Assembly (NCBI GenBank): GCA_014529385.2
Contig: CM043966.1
Coordinates: 39,054,037 to 39,118,036, forward strand
Source of the DNA: Adiantum capillus-veneris
Taxonomy: Eukaryota > Streptophyta > Polypodiopsida > Polypodiales > Pteridaceae
Length of the DNA stretch: 64,000 bases
Direction: 5' to 3'
Under the pieces are notes generated by a model. It saw only the letters and a list, made by a program, of their open reading frames with translations. It had not been told where the DNA came from and did not search any database. This document shows, piece after piece, positions 32,831-43,980 of the stretch (the first letter of the stretch is position 1; the number at the start of each line of letters is the position of its first letter). The position numbers were made by a program, and so were the translations under genes.

Positions 32831-32995
32831 TTCTCATTTTAAGGAAGGTGAGACAAGAACCTTAAATTCAAGAGAATCCCCGGGAGAAGTTTATGCTATT
32901 AGTGGGGTGGGGCCACATTCACATATTTCAAATTTGGAAATGAAATCATGGTTAAATGTACCCATGCTCATAAACCTCTCGTTTCTCTCTCGTGA

Positions 32996-34801
32996 TTGCG
33001 TTTGTCCTATTTCAAGCTCTACCCACCCTATTTCTCTCAAGCCATGTCTAAGAAGCCACTAGTGATTGCGGTGGGAGACTTTGCAGTGATCCCCTCAAAG
33101 GTGGAAGAATCAGAAACTATGGTGACAAGGTGGTCTGCACGTAAGGCAAAAGTTGCTACTCAAGTTGCTCCAACATCACCAGATGTGGTCATAGAAGAGG
33201 AACTTTCAACACTCACTGAGGAGTCACCTTTAGCAATGGAGATGGTACCAGTAGGCTACATTTTTTTCAACATGCAATAGGAGATAAACTTCAACATACC
33301 GGTGCATAAGGAGTGGTTGTAGAAAATTGGTTTGTTGGACTATGCAATGCTACCATGGAAGCATTGGAAACATAACCTCATAGTGGTAAGCACACTTACC
33401 CACATTCAGGACACAAAGGAAAAACTCTTTGGTAGCTTTTGGCTGAGTCTTGAAATGATAGGCACAATTTTTAACTGCGTGTGGAGGAAGATAATCAGGT
33501 GGGTAAAGCCTCTGATGACTTGATGGAGTCACAATTTGGATAGGCTCAAAGTAATAGAAACTATTACCTAATTTCAAAAATGCAAAATCCTTTTAGGCAT
33601 CAACAAATTAAATAGTATTTGGAAATAATTTGTGTACCAGTGAAGTTGGAGTATATCTCCAAAGAAAATTATGCAATACTCCATGCTGCAGAGTGTGGGA
33701 GGAAAATTGGATGGGCTAACTTGCTGTTTCAAAGATTGAACATAGAGCTCTACCAAAAGAAGAAAAGAAAGGATGGAATCACAAAGATTGCAAATTTCCT
33801 AAAAACCTTGCAGATTCATGGTATGAGCATGACCCCACTTGTGGGTGGTACTCAAAGCAAGATGTTTATGCAAACACTAGTAGGGAGAGGCTCCTCAATA
33901 TCTGAGAGTCAAGCTAGGGGGAATAAGATGCAGAAGCAAAAAGGATAAGTAAGGAGCACATAACAAAGGCTTTGCAGGAAAGTAAACAGGATCAAAGAGC
34001 ATCCTCAATGAGTTGGCAAGATCACGAGGACATTTGGAAAACTTTGGGGATGGATTTTGATGCTGACATGGATACTCTGTTGGCAACCCTAAGAGAAACC
34101 CCAAAGCAAACATCATGCAATGTTTTCTCCACTAAATCTTCTTTGAAGTTGAAGAGGCATCAGCTAGATGATCAGGAAACTGAACAAAGGTGAGACAATA
34201 CACCTGCATTTGACAAAGGGGAGAAACTAATCAGTAAGTTTGACAACCAAATCAGTATTGCAAATGCTTATAAAGCTTTGGATTTGATGAAAAACTTTGT
34301 TGGTCAGGGGCAGCTCAATTACAATGTCCTGCAAAGAGAGAAGTTTCAGTTACATGTTCATATTTTAGAATTATAGAAGGTGCCAAGGAGATCAAAAGAG
34401 GATGCAAGCTGATCAATGACTTGGAGGAATCTGTTGAAGACTTGAATCAAGATCTACAAAAGGTCAAAGATTCTACATAGTTTTACAAGTCCCAATTGTA
34501 TAGGAGAGAGAGTACTGCATGCAGATTACAAGAGTAGAAAGACAAATGGTTTGCAGCTTTGAGTGAGCAATTGGAATTGTTGAAATTTGAGTATTCCAAG
34601 ATTCAATCAGAGAACAATATTCTACTGAGTAAAGTGCATGCTTGCAAGGAGTTGGAAGGCAAGTTGAGACGTATGCCTAAAGATGACTTAGATCTTGATG
34701 GTTACACTCTCCGACATCTGTTTGGGTACCTTCTTGGTCTTAGCCATGGCGTTGTCTTCTGTGTAGTCTTTCAAGGACAAAGAAGTTGCTGTGGTGGTTG
34801 A
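32996..34801 (+). pseudogene. Extra ORF downstream of gypsy 1 pol, unknown function
   Basis: Protein-like frames follow pol on the same strand. 33,044-33,280 begins MSKKPLVIAVGDFAVIPSKV; 33,332-33,523 includes HIQDTKEKLFGSFWLSLEMI; 33,619-34,193 includes LEIICVPVKLEYISKENYA-type text and WQDHEDIWKTLGMDFDADMD; 34,200-34,801 has helical text (SEQLELLKFEYSKIQSENNI) that fits a coiled coil. Several stops interrupt it. It sits where Tat/Athila-type elements carry an additional ORF before the 3' LTR, like the second ORF of the nested 12.8-kb element. I see no membrane segment or known fold. Confidence 0.5.
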
Positions 34802-35228
34802 AAAGGAGAACCCTGAGAGATTTGGGTTGTCAAGTTTATGCTGAAAAGGTGTGGTAGCATATGGTGAAGAGTGTGAGGGTGTGGAGCTTGATGTGTGTGT
34901 TGTAGATGAGGAAGATGGATTGTTTGTAGGAGAAGCAAGGCACGTGAAAACTTGAGATAGAGATGTAGAGTCGCGTACCTTTCACATAATGATCTTTATT
35001 TGTGCCATGAATGCTCCACAATGTTGCTCTCTTGGATTTTGTACCACCATTGGTCACGTGTCACACATGCATTTGTTGAGTCGCCTACTTTGTACCTGCA
35101 AAATTTTGTGTTGAATTAATGATTGCTTATAATCGTTAGGGTTGTTAGACTTTATTGGTGCCGGTTGTGGTTGATTTAGAGTTATAGTGAAATTCTTATC
35201 AGGCCTAGTGAATGTCTCTTGCACGTCT
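34802..35228. other. Junction between the two convergent gypsy elements
   Basis: About 430 bp without a recognisable gene. An LTR of either element might be hidden here, but I could not match it to a second copy. Confidence 0.5.
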
Positions 35229-35309
35229 GGTGAATTGGTCTATGTAAAATAGGTACAATGGTTCATCTTCTGAATTGGTCTATGTAAAATAGGTACAATG
35301 GTTCATCTT
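35229..35309. repeat. Exact 40-bp tandem duplication
   Basis: TGAATTGGTCTATGTAAAAT plus AGGTACAATGGTTCATCTTC occurs twice in direct succession. It lies at the C-terminal end of the gypsy 2 integrase frame and repeats its last codons. Confidence 0.9.
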
Positions 35310-36400
35310 CTGAATCTGGCTGTGTATCTAGTACTGGTTCTTCTGGGATTCCGTCTGATCTAGCATAATACAACCCACCATAAACTCTTGGTAGTAGTAG
35401 TCTTGACAAGTCCTTTAGTCCGACTGTGCCATTGGAGAATACCCAATCCACTTCATACGGTCCAGACCAAGCTATCTTCAAGTTTGGTTTCTTTGGTCCC
35501 AATTTTGACTACAATAATAGTACCAAGTCCCCTTTCTTGAACTCCCTAACCTTGATCTTATTGTCTTGCCAATACTTTCTTCTTTGCTAGACAACTTCTT
35601 GTTCTAGCATTGCCCTCTGTCTGATCTCATCTAGCTTTAATAACCCATCTAACCTACTCTTCAGATTCTTGTTAAAGTTTAGTCCATTTTCCATAGCCAA
35701 TCTCAGACTAAGGATGGAAAACTTTATGGGAACTACCACCTTTGTTCCATAGACCATTCAGAAAGGTGTCATGCCAAAGTTCACCTTGTAGGTAGTTTGA
35801 TAAGCCCATAGCATCGTCTGAAGCTTAGTGTCCCACTAGTGTGGTTCCTTCTGAGCTATTTTTGTGAGAATGGTCTTGATGGTTTTACTGTTGCTTTCAA
35901 CCCGGCCATTACACCTAGGATAATAGGGTGTAGACTGTTTGTGTTCAATTGAAAAAATCTCAATCAGTACATGAGTAGTTTCATTGGCTAAATGCGTTCC
36001 TTGATCTCAGAAAATTTTGATTGGACATCCATATCTACATATGATATTTTCATATAAGAATAAAGCTGTTGATCTGGCTGTATCGTATGGTAAGGCCCTC
36101 AACCCACTTGCTAACATAACATGTGGCCATGATGATAAAGTTATTCTTCCTTGGAGTAGTCTTCTTAAATGGCCCCATAAAATCAAGACCCCATTCATGA
36201 ATATTCCCAGTGGATGTATTGGAGTGAATGGTGTTAGAAATTGTTGGTCTTCCCATTCTCTTGCAAATATCACCAGTTTTACAGAAGGCTTTGACATAGG
36301 CCTGCCACCATAATCCGGCGTGGAGGATCTTCTTATATGTGATATTAGTTGAGAAGTATCCCCCTACATCTCCATTGTGAGCTTCAGGAATAACTTGCAT
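35263..36400 (-). pseudogene. Gypsy 2 integrase
   Basis: From 36,400: AHNGDVGGYFSTNITYKKIL gives the His of the zinc site, followed by a Cys pair (CKTGDICKRMG), then WGLDFMGPFKKTTPRKNNFI with the first catalytic Asp, and DQGTHLANET with the second. NGRVESNSKTIKTIL keeps the Glu. The C-terminal part at 35,502-35,263 reads GPKKPNLKIAWSGPYEVDWV and LKDLSRLLLPRVYGGLYYA, the usual end of integrases without a chromodomain. Several stops lie between the pieces. Confidence 0.88.
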
Positions 36401-36552
36401 TCATCCTTTCATTTGGACACATCTGGAAAGCACTCCATTAATTCCTAGTCTATAAAGTGCTCCAACAATGATGGCAAATTTCAGACTTTTTATGATCAAT
36501 GCCTTCTTCTTATTCTGGGACCAGTCATCTGTAAAACTTCCCAGCTTTAGGT

Positions 36553-37838
36553 CTAGTTCCTTTTCAAAAACAACTCAGCATATACTGGCTCATCTCTTAG
36601 CGATGTTTCTGAACAGTCCTCAGTGCTTCTGGAAAGGAAATCTATCCCACAATGTGTTTTCCCTGGCTTGTGGAATATCTTAAATTCAAACTCCATGAGA
36701 AACATCATCCACCTGATTAACCTTCCTTGTATGATAACTTTATCGATAAAAAACAACAGAGCTTGATGATCTACATAGAAGTGAAATAGGTTGCCCATTA
36801 GATAGCACCTAAACTTGGTAGCACTAAATACCATCCCCTGAGTTTCTGTCTCGGTGGTAGAATATCCTTGTTCAACTGTACTAAACCTGCCACTGGCAAA
36901 GTAGTAGACTAGGTAGTCCGTCTTCCCATCATGCTGGGCCAGTATAGCTCCCATCGCCATGCTAGAAGCATCTACATGTACATGGAAAATCACATCCCAG
37001 TTTGGTTGGCAAAGGATTGTCTTCATGTTGATTGCATCCTTTAAGCACTGGAAACTTTGCTCACACTCTTCGGTCCAGATAAATGTGTTTCCTTTCGTGG
37101 TCGGCTCATATAGAGGCAATGCCTTAGCTATAAACATGTGAACAAACCTCCTATAAAAGTTGATTTATCCAAGAAAGGAACTTAATTTAGATATTGTTGT
37201 GGGTGCTCTAGCCTATTGAAAACAATTGATTTGTCATTAGCCATTTCAATCCCATTTTTGGACACTATGTGTTCCATAAGCCGTTCCTTCCAAACCATAA
37301 ACACTGACTTGAAGGGATTCAAACAGATCCTCTTCTCTTTGCACCTCTCAAAGACCATGTCCCAAAATAATAAATGCATTTCTTCAGTGGAAAAGACGGT
37401 AAAGTCATCCATAAATATGGCCAAAAACTTACGCAAAGACTCATTGAAAATTCCAATCATACATCTTTGAAAGGTTGTTGATGCATTACACAGTCCAAAT
37501 AGCATCACCACATACCCCATTCAGTGATAAATGTAGTTTTGGACCCATCCTCTAGTGCAATCCTCAGTTGATTGTAGCCACTATATCCATCCATAAAGCT
37601 GTACATTTTGTGGCTTGCAATTTCGTCTAACATTATATCTAACAGGTAATGGAAAATGATCCTTAATTGTCAAGGCATTCAGCTTCCTGTAGTCCACACA
37701 TTCTCTTAGTTTTCCATTCTTTTTGGGGACTACCACAATTGAGAATAACCAGTTGCTACTTGCTACTTCTGTGATGAACCCTGCCTTGAGAAGATTGTCA
37801 ATCTCCTCCTTGACTTTCTTGGCATAGTTAGGGTTCAT
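36553..37838 (-). pseudogene. Gypsy 2 reverse transcriptase and RNase H
   Basis: RT: PNYAKKVKEEIDNLLKAGFI, VVPKKNGKLRECVDYRKLNA, then a frameshift near 37,620, MGYVVMLFGLCNASTTFQRC and FLAIFMDDFTVFSTEEMHLL with the Asp pair. RNase H at 37,137-36,553 is intact over 190 codons: TEECEQSFQCLKDAINMKTI, FHVHVDASSMAMGAILAQHD, TTETETQGMVFSATKFRCYL and FHFYVDHQALLFFIDKVI. It ends with the tether KPGKTHCGIDFLSR. Confidence 0.9.
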
Positions 37839-38647
37839 TCTATACCTCTACAATCTGACTGGTCTGACATGTTGCTTTAGTGGAATCCTATGTTGGTGCA
37901 CTTCTGGATCTACTCCTTTCAGAGAAGTATGTTCCCATGCAAATATATCCTTGTATTTCTCGAACTATGCCTTTGCCTTTTCTTTGATCTCTAGCTTCAG
38001 ATGCTTGTTCATTTTTTATCATTCTGGGATTGTCTTATGGATCAAGATTCCACTCCTCTACCACTTGGTCATGTGGAAGCAGCCAATTTGGCCCTCCTCC
38101 CTTTCATTTGGCCATTGATTCCTTCTCCATTTGAATGCCAACGACATAATCTTTGAATGGATTGCTTAACTCCAGAAGGCCATTTTGAATCACTGGCTCT
38201 TCAGTTCCTGGGTTTCCTTCCTCAGAATTTACTGGACTACTTTCCCCTTCTATTCTAAAATTGAACTTGTCTAGTGCTGGTTGTTTTGGTATTCACCCAT
38301 CTAATTGAGCTGGCCTTTTTCCAAAATTCAGCTCAATGAACTGCTTTGAATATTGTTACTTTTATCTCTTAGCCTGTTCCTTATCCATGAACACAACACG
38401 CAGATCTATTTTTGTCAAGGGAGAATTGTTCATGGAGGCAAGCATCTTTTCAATTTTCTTTGTCCCATATTTCTTGCATAATTCCTCAGGCTTCAAAGCC
38501 TTCATCCTGAATGGTTAATGTTTGATTTGCATAATTATGGATGGCACCAGCAGTTCTCAGCCAAGGTCTACCTAGAAGCATCCCATATTCTCCTTGCACG
38601 TCCAATACTAAGGAGTTGGTTTTAAATTTCTCCTTACCCACTTTGAT

Positions 38648-38884
38648 TTACATATTCTCAAATAACCCAGCAGCTTGGACTACTCTGTGGTTAGCGGTTC
38701 TGACTCTAAATAGGGCTGATTTCATTTTAGTTATCCCTAGCTTCTGCCTCAGATTCTCTCTGAGAATCCTCACTCCAGCTCCCCCATCTAGGATCACTCC
38801 AGACAATGGTTCCCGTTGTTTACTGAGCTTGTAATCAATCTGAATCACTAGAACCTCATCATCCCGAATGGCTACCAAGTCCAC
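38648..38884 (-). pseudogene. Gypsy 2 aspartic protease
   Basis: The frame reads LSGVILDGGAGVRILRENLR, with DGGAG in place of the usual D(S/T)G(A/S), a form common in plant gypsy proteases, then QKLGITKMKSALFRVRTANH and a stop. Confidence 0.75.
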
Positions 38885-39267
38885 CGCTCCGGCTTTAGCG
38901 TCAATTTTTCTCTTCTACCTAACGAACTTTGCAGCTGATGGTAATGTCTATCAGATATCATCAAGTTCAATTGTCAACTTGTGTATCCTCTTGTAGACCT
39001 TGACATATTACTCTCATCTTGGTCATTACCAGAGCTATTGTCTGAACTGGAAAATTTTTCTCCTGACTATCTTGACAGTTTGATTCTGTTTGTTCTTATT
39101 GGCTGGCCACTGGCTGAATTGAAGACAAACCTCCTGGTTGTCCCTCCAAGAGTTCAGTTAATCCAGCTTCAGTCAAGATCCTCTGCAAAAGTATTCCTTA
39201 ACTCCTCCCATGATGGTCTCTAGTTTTCTTGCAATCTGTTCCTTCTGCTTGATCCTCCTTATCTATT

Positions 39268-39696
39268 TCAATACATCTTCAGGGGGGTTTTGACCTTGAA
39301 CCTTGCAAAGAATCTAGTCTTCAAATTGTCATAATCTTGAAAAGTATTAATATCATATTGCATGAACCATGTCATGGCGTTTCTTTGCGGTGTGGCTGCA
39401 AAATCCTCCTCTATAATTGCATAGTTATACAACACATCATACCCACTTGCAGACCACTTAGTCACAAAGTACCCCACATGGCTGTCAGCATCCTAGGATT
39501 CTTTCCCGCTGAATTTTTTTGCCCCTACTTTAGGGTTGGGTGGTGGTTGAGCCATTATTGGTGGTTGAGGGGGTGTTTGCCCCTTCAATGGGTTGAATGT
39601 AAATTTTGGTAATGGGAGTAATTGAAATGGGTGTGGTTGAAAATTCAATTGTCTCCTTGCCCTAAAAAATTGATGGACTGCTTGAATTGCAACCAT
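39268..39696 (-). pseudogene. Gypsy 2 gag fragment
   Basis: A Pro/Gln-rich start (PLKGQTPPQPPIMAQPPPNP) is followed after one stop by TPQRNAMTWFMQYDINTFQD and YDNLKTRFFARFKVKTPLKM, the W-F ... F-F pattern of retrotransposon gag. Remains of gag continue with stops to about 38,980. Confidence 0.75.
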
Positions 39697-39699
39697 TTG

Positions 39700-41504
39700 G
39701 TGAATAACCCTTTCAGGAGCCTCTAGGGTTCTTCCCTGCTCTTTTGGCTTGGGTGAAGAACTCTCTCCTTCATCCTGTTCTCAGTTTCCCCTTATCTGGT
39801 TAGATTCACGTGGATTTGTCCCTTCAACAATCGGTGGCAAACCTATAATCACTACTACTTTAGGGAGATCATCCCTTGCATACCCGCTTGAACTCTGAAT
39901 TTGAGCTTCAAGCGAAGTATCCCATCTTCTCTTCTGAAATATGGTGCCATAAGTGGAAATGGGGGGCTAGTCCCCTAAACTAGTCGTGAATTTCATCATC
40001 ATCTTTTTCTTCTTCTTTGGGATCTCAAATATTTAATAACCTGCTTTTGTAGTAGAAAGACAAGTACTCAGGAGCATTGCAAACCCAAAAGGTACCCGAC
40101 TGACCTTATATTGATGAATCCTCAAGGCTATATTGAGTCTCAAATCATCTAGCAATGAGTCAAAAATATGTCTCAAAAAAGACTCTATTATACTCTTCTA
40201 TTTCTTTCTCTTCTGTAACCCAATTAGAGAAATCTCTTAGGAACTCATCAGGTTCAACCGCCATCAGCCGCAATTAGTCCCATTGCCCAATTGGCCCTTC
40301 TAAATATGCTCCATAATCAGCAAGATCGACAAGTGTTTATGGGGCTTCTAGCACTTGCCAAATGGTAAGCAAACATCTTTCACAACCATCTCATATATAA
40401 AACATACTAATGGACCCTTTTCAGTACAGAAACAGGAATTGGGAAGAGAACAAGTCACTGCAGGCACTGAAAAAAATACATACAGAGAAAACAGAGAGTA
40501 GTCATGGAACATGGTCTCAATCCTCGTCTTCTCCTTCATTCCACGTCTAAAATGTTACATCGATTTGGGATTAAACCCATTCTTTAATTTGAAGAGGTTT
40601 TTTTATCCTTTTTTACATTACATTGTTGACTATGACTGAAAATAAGAAACTAGTTAATTTTGGCTTTAGCAATAATACGGGATTGATTTTGCAAGGTAAT
40701 ACAAGTACTTATTGTACAATCTTAGCTACATGCACCTAAAGCTGTGACACAATGTAAAGAATGTAGAACAAAATAGGATCTTGTAGCAAGGAGAGTTAGA
40801 GAGAGATATGATGCAGAGTAGATTAGTAGCAAATCAGATTTTAGATTAGAACTATTACAAAGTGATAGCTCTCTTACAAAGTGATTAGAACTATTTTAGA
40901 GTAGAATTATTACAAAGTGATGGCATCATCCACCCATGTGCTCTCAAGGTAGACCTTAGATATCAATTGAAACAACTAGAGCTAGTAGGTAGGAATACAA
41001 GGGTCTGATTATCCTTTAATATAGGATGCCATCGTTCATGGATATGGCCTCCTTATATAGTTTTATGATGGGTGGTACATAAGTGTGTGCAAAATGTGCA
41101 GTATTTGCTATGCCAACCCACTGTCAGCGGCCAACCGACCATAATACTAATAGCATGTATATATGGCCTAGTATCATAGGGAATATTATGGGAATCTTCC
41201 TTCAATTTTTTCCTTGAGGCGTTGTCCATGAACCCCTGCCTAGGGACTGATGGTCCTCCTAGACCCCCCAATCAAGATTGCTCACTATGCCTCGGATTCC
41301 AAGGTTGGGCTCCTAAATTAGATTCGTATCATAATCACAACTAAAGACCTTATCATCGTGAAAGCTGGAATCCACCAAATATATGTGCACTATTGGCTTC
41401 TCCTCATATGGAGGCCTTGCAAATTGTGCAACATACATGATGGTGGGAAAAGCTGACAGATGGGCATTGCAAGTATACTAACAACCTTAACTGAGATTAA
41501 ACCA
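39700..41504. other. Intergenic region without a recognisable gene
   Basis: Sequence to about 40,320 may still be the gag start or leader of gypsy 2. A short purine-rich zone at 40,780-40,930 repeats TTACAAAGTGAT three times. The rest shows no gene, tRNA or repeat boundary. Confidence 0.5.
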
Positions 41505-41590
41505 ATAGCTCAATCTAGTGGTGCATTCCTACCATTAGTAGTGCTCTAGAGGGAGCGGATTCTAGTGAGAGTGGATTAGTGACCTCTGAA
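41505..41590 (+). pseudogene. Small fragment of the copia A/B family
   Basis: TCTAGTGGTG-TTCCTACCA-TAGTAGTGCTC and GAG-GAGCG match copy B at 11,850-11,905, the linker between integrase and RT. Flanking sequence does not match. Confidence 0.6.
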
Positions 41591-41816
41591 TCCAAGCCAA
41601 TGGGCCAATACTCATAAAAGATATTACGATATTGGGAACTCTCCTATTGCATTGGTCAGCATTACAATTGGGATAGCTGGCGTGTAATGGTTAATTATTG
41701 TGCTATCTTTACTTTTCATGAATTGATGTTGTGTAGATTGGAACTCTCAAAATTCAGGAGAAGGCGTCGATAATAAAACCAATATTGCTTCTTGGCCATT
41801 TATTTTTGCATAAGCG

Positions 41817-42036
41817 TGTTACCATATACATGTGGTAGTGATGTGTGTGAACACACTTAAGATCGTCGGGGCATTTTTTCCCCTCTTTAGGAGGTTTTTC
41901 CCCGGTGCATTGCATATATGCCCATCATTCTAGGGCTGTATATCTTTTCATTGTATACTAAGTAATACACTCTTGGTTGTGTGCCTTGAGCTTCCTTCAT
42001 CCTCTCCAAGCTGTGTGTGTTTTCCTAACTTCAACA
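41817..42036 (+). repeat. 5' LTR of copia C
   Basis: The end TTCAACA next to the primer site is firm. The start at TGTTACCATATACATGTGGT is inferred from the TG dinucleotide and weak resemblance to 47,778 onwards, since no complete partner exists. Confidence 0.55.
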
Positions 42037-42038
42037 AT

Positions 42039-42050
42039 TGGTATCAGAGC
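42039..42050 (+). promoter_or_regulatory. Primer binding site, initiator tRNA-Met
   Basis: TGGTATCAGAGC is the canonical plant copia primer site, two bases after the LTR end. Confidence 0.95.
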
Positions 42051-42399
42051 AGGTTCCATCCTCCCAAGCTTAGTTGTCAGCTGCTCCAGCACATGCCTGC
42101 TCAGTTTCTCCAATTTTTGTGAGCTTTAGCGAGCTTTTGCAGGTCGACAAATTTTTTGGGAAAGCTCAAGGAGCTCAATCTGCTCAGATTTATGATTTGA
42201 GCTCGTTTTTATCTCCGTTTCCACTACAAGTAGTACTGCACAGGCTATTTTGTCCGTTGATGTAAAAATTATGTCAGTGCCATTTCCTACATAATAGGTC
42301 CCTTACAGTCTTCTACGGTTTGTGCTATATATCACGTGTTGTTCCCACTTCGTTTATCCTCTTTTCCGGCAGTTTTCACATCAGGTGCACGCATTCGTT

Positions 42400-43435
42400 A
42401 TGGTCGACAACAACACAGATGTGTTCAAGATGTTTGCTGTTGAGGACAGATTGGATGGGGATAATTACCATGTGTGGGCTTACATGATGCAACATGTTCT
42501 TGTGTCAAAGGGTGTTTGGAATATTGTGCAGGGCATTGATGTACGTCCTGGTTCTAAGGATGTAGGCAATGTTGAGGATGTTGCAGGTCTTGCTACAAGG
42601 ATTGATGTTGTTAAAGTTGTTTTGCCTACGACAGAACAAGCTCATTGGGATGTTAAGGATGTGCAGGCTCATGTGTTGATTGTGTTGTATGTGAAGCGCA
42701 CCATTACTCCTCACATTTGTCCAGTGAAATTTGCAAAATGGACTTGGGATATTCTAGCTGGTCTTTATGCAAGCTGCAATGAGGCAAAAATTGCATTGCT
42801 GCGCATAAAGAATTGGAGTCAAAGATTATGCATGAGGAAAGTGATATGGACACTTTCCTTGTTGGTGTCAAGATTGTAATGAGCAACTTATTTCTACACG
42901 TGAAATCATTTCAGACATCTCCCTTGTGCAGACTGTTCTTGATGCCTTGCCAGACTCTTACCAGACTTTTGCTAGTACTTGGAGACTCATGACCCAAGGA
43001 AATCCTGAAGTTGTCAAGTTTGATGCATTGTGCACATTGTTGTTGCAAGAGTCACTTTCTAAAAAAAACAGGACTAGATAGCGTGCAGTTGAGCATGCTT
43101 TTATTGCAGCTCAAAGAAAGGGTGGTAACAACAATGCAGCCACTTCTTATGGTTCTTCTGCGAGTGGAAAATCACTTGTTCCTAATGCTTTTGCTGGCAG
43201 CAATTTTTCTGGAAATTCTGGTGATAAGGGAAAAAAGAAGATGTGTTGCCATTATTGTAAAGCTAATGATCACTTGATTAAGCAGTGTCCTAAGTTGAAG
43301 GCCAAAGAGGCTAAGAAGAAAGAGGGTGGTTCCACTACAAATGCTGGTTCCACAACAAATGCAACTATTGTTGAGTCTTCTGTGAAAGGAGACTGTGATG
43401 CTGATGTTGATGTAGAATGGGCTTTTAGTGGATAG
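42400..43435 (+). pseudogene. Copia C gag
   Basis: MVDNNTDVFKMFAVEDRLDG, then NYHVWAYMMQHVLVSKGVWN (the Y-W pattern of copia gag) and TWDILAGLYASCNEAKIALL. A frameshift near 42,810 moves the reading to KELESKIMHEESDMDTFLVG and SLVQTVLDALPDSYQTFAST. The zinc knuckle CCHYCKANDHLIKQCPK (43,243-43,293; CX2CX4HX4C) is followed by a Lys/Ser/Thr-rich linker. Two or three lesions break an otherwise complete gag. Confidence 0.88.
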
Positions 43436-43980
43436 TGTACCTGTAATCCTGCTGTCGATAATGCATGCATGTTAGTTGCTGTAGATTCACATGTGTGGTA
43501 TTTTTATAGTGGTGCTACAAAGCACATTACCTCACATCGTGACTTGTTCATGTCTCTTCAATCTGTCCCTCATGGGAATTCAGTTACTTGTGCCAACAAT
43601 GCCTCTTATCCAGTTCAGGGAGTTGGAAAGATTGTGCTTACTGCTGCAAATGGCAGTTCTTTTATACTTGTTGATGCACTTTATGTACCTGGGATCAAGA
43701 AGAATCTTGTCTGTATCTACACTTGCTAGACTTGTTCTTGTAGTCAAATTTGTGGATGTCAAATGTATTGTACATGATCTCAGTTTTGGTGATGAAATTG
43801 TTGCATCTGGCATTTTATGACGTGGGTTGTATAAGCTCACTTTGTATGACAAGTGTGGGCAAAATTTTGCAAATATAGTTGTGGATTCAAAGGCTATTTC
43901 AGATGCAAAACTTTGGCATGCACGTTTTGGTCATCTAAATTTTGCCAGTTTGCTGTGTTTGCAGAATTCTGATATGGTCA
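43436..43980 (+). pseudogene. Copia C protease and pre-integrase domain
   Basis: The active-site stretch reads VWYFYSGATKHITSHRDLF: the catalytic Asp of DSGA is Tyr (TAT in place of GAT). The frame continues VDALYVPGIKKNLVC, shifts, then YKLTLYDKCGQNFANIVVDS and LWHARFGHLNFASLLCLQNS, the GAG-pre-integrase H-GH motif. Sense is cut after DMVT by the antisense insertion. Confidence 0.88.

Larger units (their letters stand above)
13371..34801 (+). mobile_element. Ty3/gypsy element 1, interrupted twice by nested insertions
   Basis: Fragments on the plus strand appear in pol order: gag end (13,371-14,100), protease (14,450-14,690), protease end to integrase (27,489-30,006), integrase end (32,272-32,830) and an extra 3' ORF (32,996-34,801). 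When the two insertions with their target duplications are set aside, the coding sense continues exactly at both joins: IILGR runs into PWLRAAKV, and SDQGGHF runs into ISKVIRKL. No chromodomain follows the integrase. I could not find its own LTRs. Position and layout (pol without chromodomain plus an extra ORF) resemble the Tat/Athila side of Ty3/gypsy. Confidence 0.85.
35229..39696 (-). mobile_element. Ty3/gypsy element 2 (gag-pol remnant)
   Basis: Domains on the minus strand follow the order gag, protease, RT, RNase H, integrase. It is convergent with gypsy 1. LTRs were not recognised; sequence up to ~40,300 may belong to its gag start. The protease site is DGGAG and the RT box FMDD, both unlike gypsy 1, so it is a separate family. 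Confidence 0.88.

Noticed and set aside
34802-35228. LTR shared by the two convergent gypsy elements
   Set aside because: I could not match this stretch to any second copy at 12,400-13,370 or 39,700-40,560.
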